The translations under genes were made by a program, and so were the position numbers. A DNA stretch of 64,000 nt from Centroberyx gerrardi (Eukaryota > Chordata > Actinopteri > Beryciformes > Berycidae). The first letter of the stretch is position 1, and each line of letters opens with the position of its first letter. The stretch covers positions 441,432 to 505,431 of the forward strand of contig NC_136013.1 in the NCBI RefSeq assembly GCF_048128805.1. Direction: 5' to 3'. The notes under the pieces are model-generated. The model did no database searches. It was not told where the DNA came from and was given only the letters and a program-made list of their open reading frames with translations. Of the stretch, positions 12,864 through 27,200 are shown one piece after another.

Positions 12864-13849
12864 TAGATAGATAGATAGATAGATAGAAGATAGATAGATA
12901 GATAGATAGACAGATAGATGGATAGATAGATCTCACCAGTGTTCCAGCTCTCAGCAGCTTCCAGTCTGGACTCGATCTCTGTCAGCCTGACAGTCTGAGC
13001 TGCAGAACCAAACACCATCACATGATCTCTTTATGTTATTTACATGGTGAGGAATGAGCAGTCAGTCAGTCAGTCAGTCAGTCAGTCAGTCAGTTAGACA
13101 GACAGACAGACAGTCAGACAGTCAGACAGTCAGACAGACAGTCAGTCAGTCAGACAGTCAGTCAGTTAGACAGACAGACAGACAGTCAGACAGTCAGACA
13201 GACAGTCAGTCAGTCAGTCAGACAGACAGACAGTCAGACAGTCAGACAGACAGTCAGTCAGTCAGACAGTCAGTCAGTTAGACAGACAGACAGACAGTCA
13301 GACAGTCAGACAGACAGTCAGTCAGTCAGTCAGACAGACAGTCAGTCAGTCAGTCAGACAGTCAGACAGTCAGTCAGACAGTCAGACAGACAGTCAGTCA
13401 GTCAGACAGACAGTCAGTCAGTCAGTCAGACAGACAGTCAGTCAGTCAGACAGTCAGACAGTCAGACAGACAGTCAGTCAGTCAGTCAGACAGTCAGACA
13501 GTCAGTCAGACAGTCAGACAGACAGTCAGTCAGTCAGACAGACAGTCAGTCAGTCAGTCAGTCAGACAGACAGACAGTCAGACAGTCAGACAGTCAGACA
13601 GACAGTCAGTCAGTCAGACAGACAGTCAGTCAGTCAGTCAGACAGACAGTCAGTCAGTCAGACAGACAGTCAGTCAGACAGTCAGACAGACAGACAGTCA
13701 GACAGTAGCAGTAGTAGTAAGTACAGTTAAAGCAAGTAAAGGTTTATTTGTACAGCACATTTCCTACACAGGGAAACTCAGTGTGCTTCACATAAAAGCA
13801 AAACTTAAACACAGGGAAACAAATTGTACAAATACACATACACATACAC

Positions 13850-13880
<31 letters not shown>

Positions 13881-16800
13881 CACACACTGGAAAAAAGATC
13901 AGGTGTTAGGAATTCTTTTAGACAGTAAAAGGTTTTTTTTTACCTGTTCTCTCTTTATTGAGCTGCTCCAGCCGAGTCTCACTGCTGTTCACTTTAACCT
14001 CCAGATCTGAAGGGAAGGGAAATCAGTCTGCATATAGACTCTATACATATAGACTCTATACATATCAGTCTATAGACTCTATACATATAGACTCTATACA
14101 TATCAGTCTATAGACTCTATACATATAGACTCTATACATATAGACTCTATACATATCAGTCTATAGACTCTATACATATAGACTCTATACATATCAGTCT
14201 ATAGACTCTATACATATAGACTCTATACATATCAGTCTGCATATAGACTCTATACATATAGAATCTATACATATCAGTCTATAGACTCTATACATATAGA
14301 CTCTATACATATCAGTCTATAGACTCTATACATATAGACGCTATACATATAGACTCTATACATATCAGTCTGCATATAGACTCTATACATATAGAATCTA
14401 TACATATCAGTCTATAGACTCTATACATATAGACTCTATACATATCAGTCTATAGACTATACATATAGACTCTATACATATAGACTCTATACATATCAGT
14501 CTATAGACTCTATACATATAGACTCTATACATATCAGTCTATAGACTCTATACATATAGACTCTATACATATCAGTCTATAGACTCTACATATAGACTCT
14601 ATACATATAGACTCTATACATATCAGTCTATAGACTCTATACATATCAGTCTATAGACTCTATACATATCAGTCTATAGACTATACATATCAGTCTATAG
14701 ACTCTATAGACTATATATATCAGTCTATAGACTCTATACATATCAGTCTATAGACTATACATATCAGTCTATAGACTCTATAGACTCTATATATATCAGT
14801 CTATAGACTCTATACATATCAGTCTATAGACTCTATACATATAGACTCTATACATATCAGTCTATAGACTCTATATATATCAGTCTATAGACTATATATA
14901 TCAGTCTATAGACTCTATAGACTCTATACATATCAGTCTATAGACTATATATATCAGTCTATAGACTCTATACATATCAGTCTATAGACTCTATAGACTC
15001 TATACATATCAGTCTATAGACTCTATACATATCAGTCTATAGACTATACATATCAGTCTATAGACTCTATAGACTATATATATCAGTCTATAGACTCTAT
15101 ACATATCAGTCTATAGACTATACATATCAGTCTATAGACTCTATAGACTCTATATATATCAGTCTATAGACTCTATATATATCAGTCTATAGACTATATA
15201 TATCAGTCTATAGACTCTATAGACTCTATACATATCAGTCTATAGACTATATATATCAGTCTATAGACTCTATACATATCAGTCTATAGACTATATATAT
15301 CAGTCTATAGACTCTATACATATCAGTCTATAGACTATATATATCAGTCTATAGACTCTATACATATCAGTCTATAGACTATATATATCAGTCACCTGTG
15401 TGTTCTCTCCTCAGCTCGTCCAGCTGGCTCTCTGTAGCGTTCAGTTTCACTTTCCAGGCTGACAGCTCAGCTTCTTGAGCTGAAATCCAAAGCACACTGT
15501 GTGTAACCTTTCCTTTACTGGAGGCTCATCACAGGTTCTGCTAAGATCAGAAAGAGCCAACAAGCACCTCAGGGTTCCTCAGTAGAAATCATATCGCTAA
15601 AAAGGTTCTTTGAAGAACCCCTGTATGTTAGAGGTTTGTGAAGTACTGTCAGGGTTCATGAACCTTTTATGAAGAGGTTCCTCAAGGAACCTTCTGGGTT
15701 TTTTATGTTTTAGCGTCTCTGAACCAAACAGAAACAAGCTGAGAGTCAGTCGGCTCTGTCCTGAACCTTCTGTCACCTTTTTTCTATGAGAGTAGATTCA
15801 GCTTTAATAAAACTACAGTTTAGTATGTAATAGATAGATGAGATATAATGAAACCATGTTTAACAATTCATTACTTTACCTGTATTCTCTGTCTTCAGCT
15901 CCTCCACCTGGTTCTCTCTGGAGCTCAGTCTGCTCTCCAGCGCTGCAGAACAAATTATAAATAAATGTTCAACTTTACTCCAAATATTGGATCTACTGAG
16001 TCCAGTTTAACTCTTCACCACAGCCAATCAGATTACAGGAATACTGGACTGATTCAAGCTGATTCTACTCACTGTAAATCACTCTGGATGAGAACATCAG
16101 CTAAATATTTCAAATGTAAATGTGAATGTGAATATAAACATAAATGTACCTGCAGTTTTGTTTTCACCAGCTGTCACTCTGGACTCCATGATGGAAAGTT
16201 GGATGGATTGTGCTAAAATTAATAAACATAAACTTTCACCTTACAGCTGAAATCACAGAATCAAAATCAGAATCATTTTAATCATAACTCTAATTACTTA
16301 ATTACTTAGTAAATATTTCATTATTATGATCAAATTACTATCAATTAAAAATGTAAGAAATGAAGATTTGAGAACCGTTTATGAAGGAGTTCCTCAAGGA
16401 ACCTTCCTGGGTTCCCCTGTGGCTGCAGGCTGAAGAACTTGGAGTTTTCCAGTGTGAGGTGAGATTTGAATTAAACCCTGATTTAATATTTCAGCACTTT
16501 ACCTTTATGTTCTGTCTTCAGTTCCTCCATCTGGTTCTCTCTGGAGCTCAGTCTGTTCTCCAGCACTGCAGAACAAATGATAAATAAATATTAAACTTGG
16601 ATGTACTGAGTCCAGTTGAACTCTTCACCACAGCCAATCAGATTACAGGAATACTGGACTGATTCACTGATTCTCATTCACAACAGTCACTGTAAGTCAC
16701 TCTGGATGAGAGCATCAGAAAAATATGAATAATGTAAAAGTGAATATAAATATAAATGTACCTGCAGTCTTGTTTTTGCCGGCTGTCACTCTGGACTCCA

Positions 16801-19800
16801 TGATGGAAAGTTGGATGGATTGTGCTGAAATGACATTAATAAATATAAACTTTCACCTTTCAGCTAAAATCTGAGAATCAAAATCAGAATCATATTAATC
16901 ACAACTTTAATTACTTGGCAGAATATTTTTTAATTATTATGATTGAATTAATATCAATTAGAAATTAAAGATTTACTGAAGATTTTCTTTTCTTTTTTAA
17001 AACAATGGAATGTTACTGTTATTCTATAAAATCAATAAGCTACTTGACTTTGTGCTTTACAGTGATTTTAGAGCAGCTAAGAGGGTCAGAAGGTTCCTTG
17101 AAGAACCTCCATATGTTAAAGGTTCCTGGAAGAACCACCAGGGTTCATGAACCGTTTATGAAGGAGTTCCTCAAGGAACCTTCTTTGGTTCCCCTGTGGT
17201 TGCAGTGTGGAGAGCCACTAAAGGTTTTATCAAAGCTGGTTTACTCTCTTCAAAGATCTTTATTTTACTCTTTTATTAACTAGAAATAACCGCCTCGCGG
17301 TTGTATGCCTCCGCCAATAAACTTTGTTTTATCATTGCAAGGACAGTCTTTATTTATTGAACATATATAATTAATGTGATTATTAGGTCAACTTAAAGGA
17401 TTTTGGTGTCTGCAGAAGTAAGTGACAGCACTTCCACCGTTTCTGTAGAATGACCCAAGATCGTTTTCTCAGCTACAGTGGTAAGCAAAACATTATGATG
17501 TCACAGTGAAGTTGACCTTTGAACTTTTGGATATAAAATGTCATCACTTCATCATTTTATCCTATTAGACATTTGTGTGAAATTTTGTCATAATTAGCAT
17601 ATGAATTCTTGAGTTATGGCCAAAAACGTCTTTTGTGAGGTCACAGTGACCTTGACCTTTGACCACCAAAATCTAATCAGTTCATCCTTGAGTCCAAGTG
17701 GACGTTTGTGCCCAATTTGAAGAAATTCCCTCAAGGCGTTCCTGAGATATCGCGTTCACGAGAATGGGATGGACGTGAGGTCACAGTGACCTTGACCTTT
17801 GACCTTTGACCACCAAATTCTAACCAGTTCATCCTTGAGTCCAAGTGCACGTTTGTGCCCAATTTGAAGAAATTCCCTCAAGGTTTTTCCTGAGATATCG
17901 CGTTCACGATAATGGGACGTACGTACGGACGGACGACCTGAAGACATAATGCCTCCGGCACGGAGGCATAAAAACTCAAACTCTGTCCCCAACTTTCTGT
18001 CAAGTTTTGAAGAACTTGGAGTTTTCCAGTGTGAGGTGAGATTTGAATTAAACCCTGATTTAATATTTCAGCACTTTACCTTTATGTTCTGTCTTCAGTT
18101 CCTCCATCTGGTTCTCTCTGGAGCTCAGTCTGTTCTCCAGCACTGCAGAACAAATGATAAATAAATATTAAACTTGGATGTACTGAGTCCAGTTGAACTC
18201 TTCACCACAGCCAATCAGATTACAGGAATACTGGACTGATTCGCTGATTCTCATTCACAACAGTCACTGTAAGTCACTCTGGATGAGAGCATCAGAAAAA
18301 TATGAATAATGTAAAAGTGAATATAAATATAAATGTACCTGCAGTCTTGTTTTCCCCAGCTGTCACTCTGGACTCCATGATGGAAAGTTGGATGGATTGT
18401 GCTGAAATGACATTAATAAATATAAACTTTCACCTTTCAGCTAAAATCACAGAATCATTTTAATCACCACTTTAGCTAATTCACAGAATAATAACATTTA
18501 CTGAAGATTTCTTTTTTAATACAGTGGTATATTCCTGTTATTCTATAAAATCAATAAGCTACTTGACTTTGTGCTTTACAGGGATCTTAGAGCAGCGAGT
18601 TCCTCAAGGAACCTTCTTGGGTTCCCTTATGGTTCCAGTCTGAAGAACCACTAAAGGTTTTATCAAAGTTGTTTTACTCTCTTCAAAAATCATATTTCCC
18701 CCTTTTAGGTAAAAAGTTAAACACAATCCACAACTTTCTGTCACTTCCTGCAGAGATTTACCTTCATGTTCTGTCTTCAGCTGGATCTTCTGTTCATAAC
18801 AGATCTACAGTCCAGTTCCTCTTTAATAATGTAAATGTGAATATAAACATAAATGTACCTGCAGTTTTGTTTTCCCCGGCTGTCACTCTGGACTCCATGA
18901 AGGAAAGTTGGATGGATTGTGCTGAACCGACATCGATAAATGTAAAATTTAACCTTTCAGCTAAAATCTGAATCTAAATCATCACTTAAATCACTTGGCA
19001 GAATAATAACTTTTATATTATGTAATTACTAACAATTAAAAATAAAGCACACACTGTAGATTTCTGTTTTCTCTTGTTTAATACTACAGTATTTTATGGC
19101 CGTTTTATAAAAGCATCAACCATGACTTTGTGCTTTACACTGATTTTACAACAGCTAAGTGGGTTTTACTGCATTTGGCATCGTACCTAACAACGCCTGT
19201 TAGCTGTTCACTGTAAACCACGGCCTGTCATAACTTAGTGTTTGAATAAGTTATACTTTCATATGTTCACACTCCATAAACGGGTTCCAGGGCGTCCCGG
19301 TGGATCAGGGGTCTAAGGTGTGAACCGTGTAAAAGCAACATGGGTTTGAATCCGGCCCAGGACCTTCGTTACATGTCTTCCCTCTCATTCTCTCTTTCTT
19401 GTCTCTATCTACTTTGAACTGTCTAATAAAGGCAAAAATGCAAAAAAAAAAAAAGTGAATAAATGTTTTTTTGGAGGGATCGTACGTTTTAGCGTCTCTG
19501 AACCAAACAGAAACAACAAGCCAAGACTGAGAAGTCGGCTCTGTCCAGAACCTTCTGTCACCTTTAGCAAGACTTGAATTTCTATAAGAGTAGATTCAGC
19601 TTTAATAAAACCAGTTTAGTATGTAATAGATAGATGAGATATAATGAAACCATGTTTAACAATTCATTACTTTACCTGTATTCTCTGTCTTCAGCTCCTC
19701 CACCTGGTTCTCTCTGGAGCTCAGTCTGCTCTCCAGCGCTGCAGAACAAATTATAAATAAATATTAAACTTGGATCTACTGAGTCCAGTTTAACTCTTCA

Positions 19801-22800
19801 CCACAGCCAATCAGATTACAGGAATACTGGACTGATTCAAGCTGATTCTACTCACTGTAAATCACTCTGGATGAGAACATCAGCTAAATATTTCAAATGT
19901 GAATGTGAATATAAACATAAATGTACCTGCAGTTTTGTTTTCACCAGCTGTCACTCTGGACTCCATGATGGAAAGTTGGATGGATTGTGCTGAAATTAAT
20001 AAACATAAACTTTCACCTTACAGCTGAAATCACAGAATCAAAATCAGAATCATTTTAATCATAACTCTAATTACTTAGTAATATTTCATTATTTTGATCA
20101 AATTACTATCAATTAAAAATGTAAGAAATGAAGATTTGAGAACCGTTTATGAAGGAGTTCCTCAAGGAACCTTCCTGGGTTCCCCTGTGGCTGCAGGCTG
20201 AAGAACTTGGAGTTTTCCAGTGTGAGGTGAGATTTGAATTAAACCCTGATTTAATATTTCAGCACTTTACCTTTATGTTCTGTCTTCAGTTCCTCCATCT
20301 GGTTCTCTCTGGAGCTCAGTCTGTTCTCCAGCACTGCAGAACAAATGATAAATAAATATTAAACTTGGATGTACTGAGTCCAGTTGAACTCTTCACCACA
20401 GCCAATCAGATTACAGGAATACTGGACTGATTCGCTGATTCTCATTCACAACAGTCACTGTAAGTCACTCTGGATGAGAGCGTCAGAAAAATATGAATAA
20501 TATAAAAGTGAATATAAACATAAATGTACCTGCAGTCTTGTTTTCCCCGGCTGTCACTCTGGACTCCATGATGGAAAGTTGGATGGATTGTGCTGAAATG
20601 ACATTAATAAATATAAACTTTCACCTTTCAGCTAAAATCACAGAATCATTTTAATCACCACTTTAGCTAATTCACAGAATAATAACATTTACTGAAGATT
20701 TCTTTTTTAATACAGTGGTATATTCCTGTTATTCTATAAAATCAATAAGCTACTTGACTTTGTGCTTTACAGGGATCTTAGAGCAGCGAGTTCCTCAAGG
20801 AACCTTCTTGGGTTCCCTTATGGTTCCAGTCTGAAGAACCACTAAAGGTTTTATCAAAGTTGTTTTACTCTCTTCAAAAATCATATTTCCCCCTTTTAGT
20901 TAAAAAGTTAAACACAATCCACAACTTTCTGTCACTTCCTGCAGAGATTTACCTTTCTGTTCTGTCTTCAGCTGGATCTTCTGTCCATAACAGATCTACA
21001 GTCCAGTTCCTCTTTAATAATGTAAAAGTGAATATAAATATAAATGTACCTGCAGTCTTGTTTTCCCCAGCTGTCACTCTGGACTCCATGATGGAAAGTT
21101 GGATGGATTGTGCTGAAATGACATTAATAAATATAAACCTTTTTTCACCTTTCAGCTCAAACTGATTGATGGAATCTTTTATTTAATTATAAAGTCTCGT
21201 TGATATCGAAATCTCTTTTCCAAGAGACCCGAGAACAAGAGAAGATCTGACTTCCTGCACATTAACGTTCAGTAAATCATTATTTCCACATTAACGTTCA
21301 GTAAATCATTATTTCCACATTAACGTTCAGTAAATCATTATTTCCACATTAACGTTCAGTAAATCATTATTTCCACTGTCACCTGTTTCCTGTTCCTGCA
21401 GACTTCACTCTGCTCTCCAAGGCTGAGACATCATCCAACCAGGTCAACTGACACAGTACTGACACAGTACTGACAGCACTGACACAGTACTGACACAGTA
21501 CTGACACGGCACTGACACAGTACTGACACAGTACTGACACAGTACTGACACAGTACTGACACGGCACTGACACGGTACTGACACAGTACTGACACAGTAC
21601 TGACACAGTACTGACACAGCACTGACACGGTACTGACACAGTACTGACACGGTACTGACACAGTACTGACACAGCACTGACACAGTACTGACACAGTACT
21701 AATGTAGTACTGACACAGTACTGACACGGCACTGACACAGTACTGACACAGCACTGACACAGTACTGACACAGTATTATTGTGTACTTTACCTGCTGTGT
21801 TCTCAGTCACTCTGAGCTGCAGACGGGACAGTTCTTCTGCTTGGGCTGAAATTAAAATTTTGATTTTGAGATGATTTATTTTATTACAACACTGACAGTA
21901 GAAACAGTAGAACAGTTTCTACCTGTGTTGAGTTTGTTCAGCTCCTCCAGCTGCAGCTCGCTGGCTCCCAGTCTGACTTCCAGTCTGACTTCCAGACCTG
22001 AAACTGGTTTAAGATCAGAGTGAAGACATGAAACAGGAAGAGAGCTGCAGCTTCATCCTGAACAAACAAACAAACAAACAAACAAACAAAGACAGGTGTA
22101 CCTGTGTCTCTCTGCAGCTCCTCCAGCAGTCTCTCGCTGGCGTTCATCCGTCTGTTCAGATCCGACAGTCTGGAGGTTTGTTCTGAAACCAGGACCAGAG
22201 CAGCTGGAACAGAGAAACCACATCGCTGTTCATCTGTCCGCCCACGCTCCGCACGGCGGCCATTTTGAACACTCAGGGAGGGAAAGTTTCCCCAGAAGAA
22301 CAAACATTACTTCAACACATCAGAGAGGACTTCAGATAAATGTAACAGTTAAGTTAACGAGCAATATCTGGAACAACTTGAGGAAGTTAGGAAGCTAGCT
22401 TAGTTAGTTAGCTGCTAGCTAGCTACCTCGGCTAGCCTCTGTTAGCTAGAGATAATGAGCCAAATATATTAAAATATGAACCGATATCCATCTGGATTCT
22501 TCAGATCCGCTGGTTCTGATCTGTTTTTCAGTGAATCTGTAAAAGTTTCTCTGAATTTCCCACCTGACTGATCAACATGGCCGCTGTGTGAATACGTGTT
22601 GTTTTGATTTATTGTTTCATGATGTGAACTTGACTTAAATACACAGACATTTATAAAAATACACACATAAACTAAAACATTCATACATGTATTCATACAT
22701 ACATACAGTACATCACACATACACACATGCAGAGTGTGTACCTGTCCTGTGTCTGTCAGCAGAGTCCAGTCTGACCTGCAGCTGCTTCTCTTCTTCTCTC

Positions 22801-24195
22801 TGCACTGAAACCAGGAGGCAGGAGTCACATCTCTTCTTCTACATCCAGATATCAGTAGATACTTTACTGCTGTTGTTTTAACAGTTTAACATGGAGGCCG
22901 TCAAGAGCTTCGGTGTGAAAGACAGTAATGCAGGCGGTGTGTTGTGGGTTCTGGTCGCAGAACTCACCGGCGTTCTCTCTCTTCAGCTCCTCCGTCTTGT
23001 TCTCACTAGAACCCAGTCTGGTTCCCAGAGCTGGAGGGTTGAAAATGAAGAACAGAGAACACATCACACACCTGTCCATCAGAGAGGAACAGGTGTTCTG
23101 AAGTGAATCATTAACAGTCGGTCCGGTCTCTGCTGACGCTCCGTCAGGTAAAGTCTTCCTGCCACAAAGATCTTTTATCTCCAAGGAAAATGAAGACAAT
23201 ATAAACATTGTAACATGCAGGTTGTTTTGTATATATGACTGTAAATATGTGTATTTATGTATGTAAACATGTATGTGAACACACACACACACACACACGG
23301 GGGGAACAGGGGGAAGGAACTGATGTGTGCGCACTTCTACCTGCTTCAAACGTATATTATCATTATTACTATTATAAATTTACTTGTAGATTTTCATTTT
23401 ACATGCAAATTTGTTGTTTTTTGTTTGTTTATCGGTACATGATCAAAATAAATCAACTGAACTGAACTGAAAATTGTCTATTTATTTTGTTATTTATTGA
23501 TCAGTGGCAGGTTTCACATTAAATAGTGTTTTTTTAAGAAATGTATGATTATTGGGAGCCGTGCCTCCTGTAATTATGAATCATACTGTTGAAATGAGAA
23601 AAGCAGAATCTGTTAATTTTGTTAATTGTAGTTAATTTTGGTTTAACTAAAATCTCATTAACAGTACAGATCCACACGCTTTACAGTTTAACATGTTAAC
23701 ATACTGACTGGTGAGTCAAAGGCCGTAAGAATATTATGGGAATTCATACATATACATTTACATATACATATACATAACAATAATAACAATAATAATAATA
23801 ACAGTAAGTGTCACAAATCTTATATTTTTACCTGCGGTCTCTGTCTCAGCAGCGCTCACTCTGGCAGAAAGCTCAGCTGCTTTGGCTGTAATGATAATAA
23901 TAATAATAATAACAATAATATTTGAACTTTATTATCACCATTCATAAATAGAGTGGAGCTCAAACTGCTTTACATAAAGTAAATGGATTAAAACAATAAC
24001 AAGCAAAAGCAACATTTTTCAGAAATGACAACAGTAATTTGTCTGGTAAAGACATTAAAAATTAAGAAAGACAGATAAAAATAGGTAATGAGAATGAATG
24101 AATCAACAGCAGAATACAAGATGAGTTCATTCAAACTGTCATGAATCCTCTCAGTGAAGTGTGCTGCTAATACATTATATTACACTATATATATA

Positions 24196-24231
<36 letters not shown>

Positions 24232-27200
24232 ACACTGTGCTGACTGCTGTGCTGCGCCTCACTTCCTAGTGAGAAGAGCATCAGCTGAAAGTCTAAAATG
24301 TAAAATAATGTCAAATCATAACTGCAGTTGTTATTCTAACAGATGTGTCGGCTCTCCACAGCTGGCAGAACATCTGGAATAATGTCAACAGTGATCTGTT
24401 AACCAGGTGTGATTTAACATGATGACGTATTGATTTAACATGAGGATGTATTGATTTAACATGAGGATGTATCGATTTAACATGAGGATGTATTGATTTA
24501 ACATGAGGATGTATTGATTTAACATGACGATGTATTGATTTAACATGACGATGTATTGATTTAACATGACGATGTATTGTTTTAACATGACGATGTATTG
24601 ATTTAACATGACGATGTATTGATTTAACATGACGATGTATCGATTTAACATGATGATGTATTGATTTAACATGACGATGTATCAATTTAACATGATGATG
24701 TATCGATTTAACATGATGATGTATCGATTTAACATGATGATGTATTGATTTAACATGAGGATGTATTGATTTAACATGATGATGTATTGATTTAACATGA
24801 GGATGTATTGATCACCTGTGTTTTGTGTCCTCAGCTGCTCCAGTCGTCTCTCTCCGCTCGTCAGTCTGTTCTCTAAAGCAGACAGTCGGCCTGTTTGCTC
24901 TGAAAATATCAAGACGTGTTAAACTCTTCACTTTCTCTGGAGATCTTTGGTAAAATGTGAAGTTCACACAGAATGAATCCACCACTACACATTATAACTA
25001 ACTCTCTACCAACCTGTACTCCCTTACAGTAAACCTTACATTTACCTTATTTCACTCAATAATTCATGCAAAATCCCTTTAAAATGAGTTAAGGGAGTTA
25101 TTAATGGAGGAGACCCCATCAAAACCTCCTTAAACACCCCTTAATGATTGACTCCTTACTTTCTAATTTAATGTAAAATTCAGGCAGACAGGAACTTTCC
25201 ATTAATAACTCATTAATAACCTGTAAACCTGCACAAAAGACATGAAAAATCCCTTCATTTCTAGTGTCTCCATGAATCAATGTTTATGTAATGGAGAAAC
25301 TGAGGACATTTCAGGGATTAAATTAAGGGGTTTCATAGTAACAGACAATTCTCCGATGTTCCTGCATGAGGGAGACTCAGCTGGCTGATTAAACAGTAAA
25401 GCCTGTAAACTCTGGAGGGATTTGAACCTGCGACCCTCAGTGTTGTTCTCTCTGTCTCCAGCTCAGTCTGTTCTGCTGGACTGAACACATGCAACACCTT
25501 TTAAATCTTATTTACATCTGTGTTGTTGTTTGTTCTGTATTTACTGCTTTTTGTTCTGTGAAGAACTTTATGATAAAAAGGTCTCATACTCTCCACTGTC
25601 CAGAGTTTTATTTTGTGTCTTGAGGTCCATTCAAAGCTGCGTGGTGTCATGAAGAATCCTGCTTTACATGATATGGACCTTTAAACCAACTACTATATGA
25701 TTTTGACTTGACTTTAACTTTATTAACTTTAACTCTCATACTTCATTTTTTCATACTTACCTCCCATACATTTCTACTAAATGGAATCATCAGTTGTTTT
25801 GTTTAATTTGCTCTCTTCTGATTCATATTCTGCTTTTTTTATCTTCCCAGTTTCCCTTCAAGTTTCATCAGATCTTTTCAGCCCAAACAAGTTCAGTCTG
25901 TCTCCCTTCTCATTAAAACATTATTCCTGTTGCCATGGAGACATCCAGACTCCATCACATCAGATTTAGAGTCCTGTCTTAATACTTTCCTCAGCTGAGT
26001 GTGTTGCTGCCCTTTTATTTCATTTTGATTTCTTTTTGCAGTTTTAATGCAGTTCACCTGATTTTTGAACTTGATTTTTGTGATTTTTGAACTCCTGAAC
26101 TATGTAAAATGACCTTGAGTCTGAGAAAGGCGCTCTTAAATCAAATACATTATTATCATTATTATTATTATAAGAGAACAGATGAACCTGTGTTCTGCAG
26201 CTCCAGCTCCTCCAGTCTCTTCTCACCGGCTCTCAGTCCGACTCCCACAGCTGAAAGTTCAGCTGACTGAGCTGAAATGAAAAGCTGATGTTTGATAAAA
26301 TGTTTAAATTAAAATAAATCGACGTAAGAGAAGCGACAAACCAGGAGCGAGGAGGAGGGATGAGAGAGGAGAAAGATGCTGATTCCTTCTTACCACAGAT
26401 TATTAGGGATGGAAACACTTTACTGTGCGTTCTGTTCACCAGAAACTCGCTGCAGTAAAGTGTTCATCATGAGTTTAGAAATCCAGTTATTTTACAGTAA
26501 AGAGTTTCTCACCTGTGTTTTGTGTCCTCAGCCGCTCCAGTCGGCTCTCTAAAGCAGACAGTCGGCCCGTTTGCTCTGAAAATATCAAAATGTGAAAACT
26601 CCTTCATCGCACAACAGACTCTGAGGTTTACAGTTTGCTCTCAGTGTTTCCCAGCTGCTGGTTCGGGACCCAAAGCTGAGCCACAGGAAGATAAAAAGAG
26701 TCCGCAGGTTATTCTGGTCAAACTGACGAAAAGTCACATGGAAACCCCACATGTGCTTTTTAGAACATGTTAGTTTTCATATGTGAACACTTTTTTTTTT
26801 TGCGTTATATTCTGTCAGTTTTTACTTCAGATGTTTTTTTTTCCACATGTGAACATTGTTTTCACCTGCTGTTACAAATAAAAATGTTTGTTTCACATGT
26901 GAAAACCAGAGGTGTGACCAAGTCAAGTCCAAGTCATTAAAGTCAAGTCTCAAGTCTAAATGTAGAACAGCAAGTCAAGTCAGAACAAATCAAGAGTCCA
27001 GTATCAATTTAATATCTTAAAGAAAACTAAATATCTAGGACTTTTCAATGCAATATGGTTTTAATAGGATAAAAACTTGGTAAGAGCATCATGAGTTTGA
27101 TTTCTATAATCAGTTTCAACTTCAATAAATTCAATCATTCCATACAAATTCAGAAAACAGAATTTAAATTCAGTCGTCCGCTGGAACAAATCTCATCACT

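Larger units (their letters stand above)
15713..21170. repeat. Tandem segmental duplication inside the C1q gene
   Basis: The block starting AGCGTCTCTGAACCAAACAG at about 15713 recurs at about 19490 and runs to about 21170 with the same order of D and C exons, introns and small repeats. The first copy has an extra D-C pair (16434-17280 is repeated from 18008), separated by the element at 17289-17975. Confidence 0.8.

Noticed and set aside
13054-13281. Ser/Gln-rich short protein frame
   Set aside because: Product of a GTCA/GACA tetranucleotide array.
19287-19360. tRNA gene
   Set aside because: A and B box remnants are present but no cloverleaf can be formed, and a poly-A tail follows.
24311-24912. 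CRISPR-like regular array
   Set aside because: Units are contiguous 21-bp repeats with no unique spacers, in a vertebrate intron.
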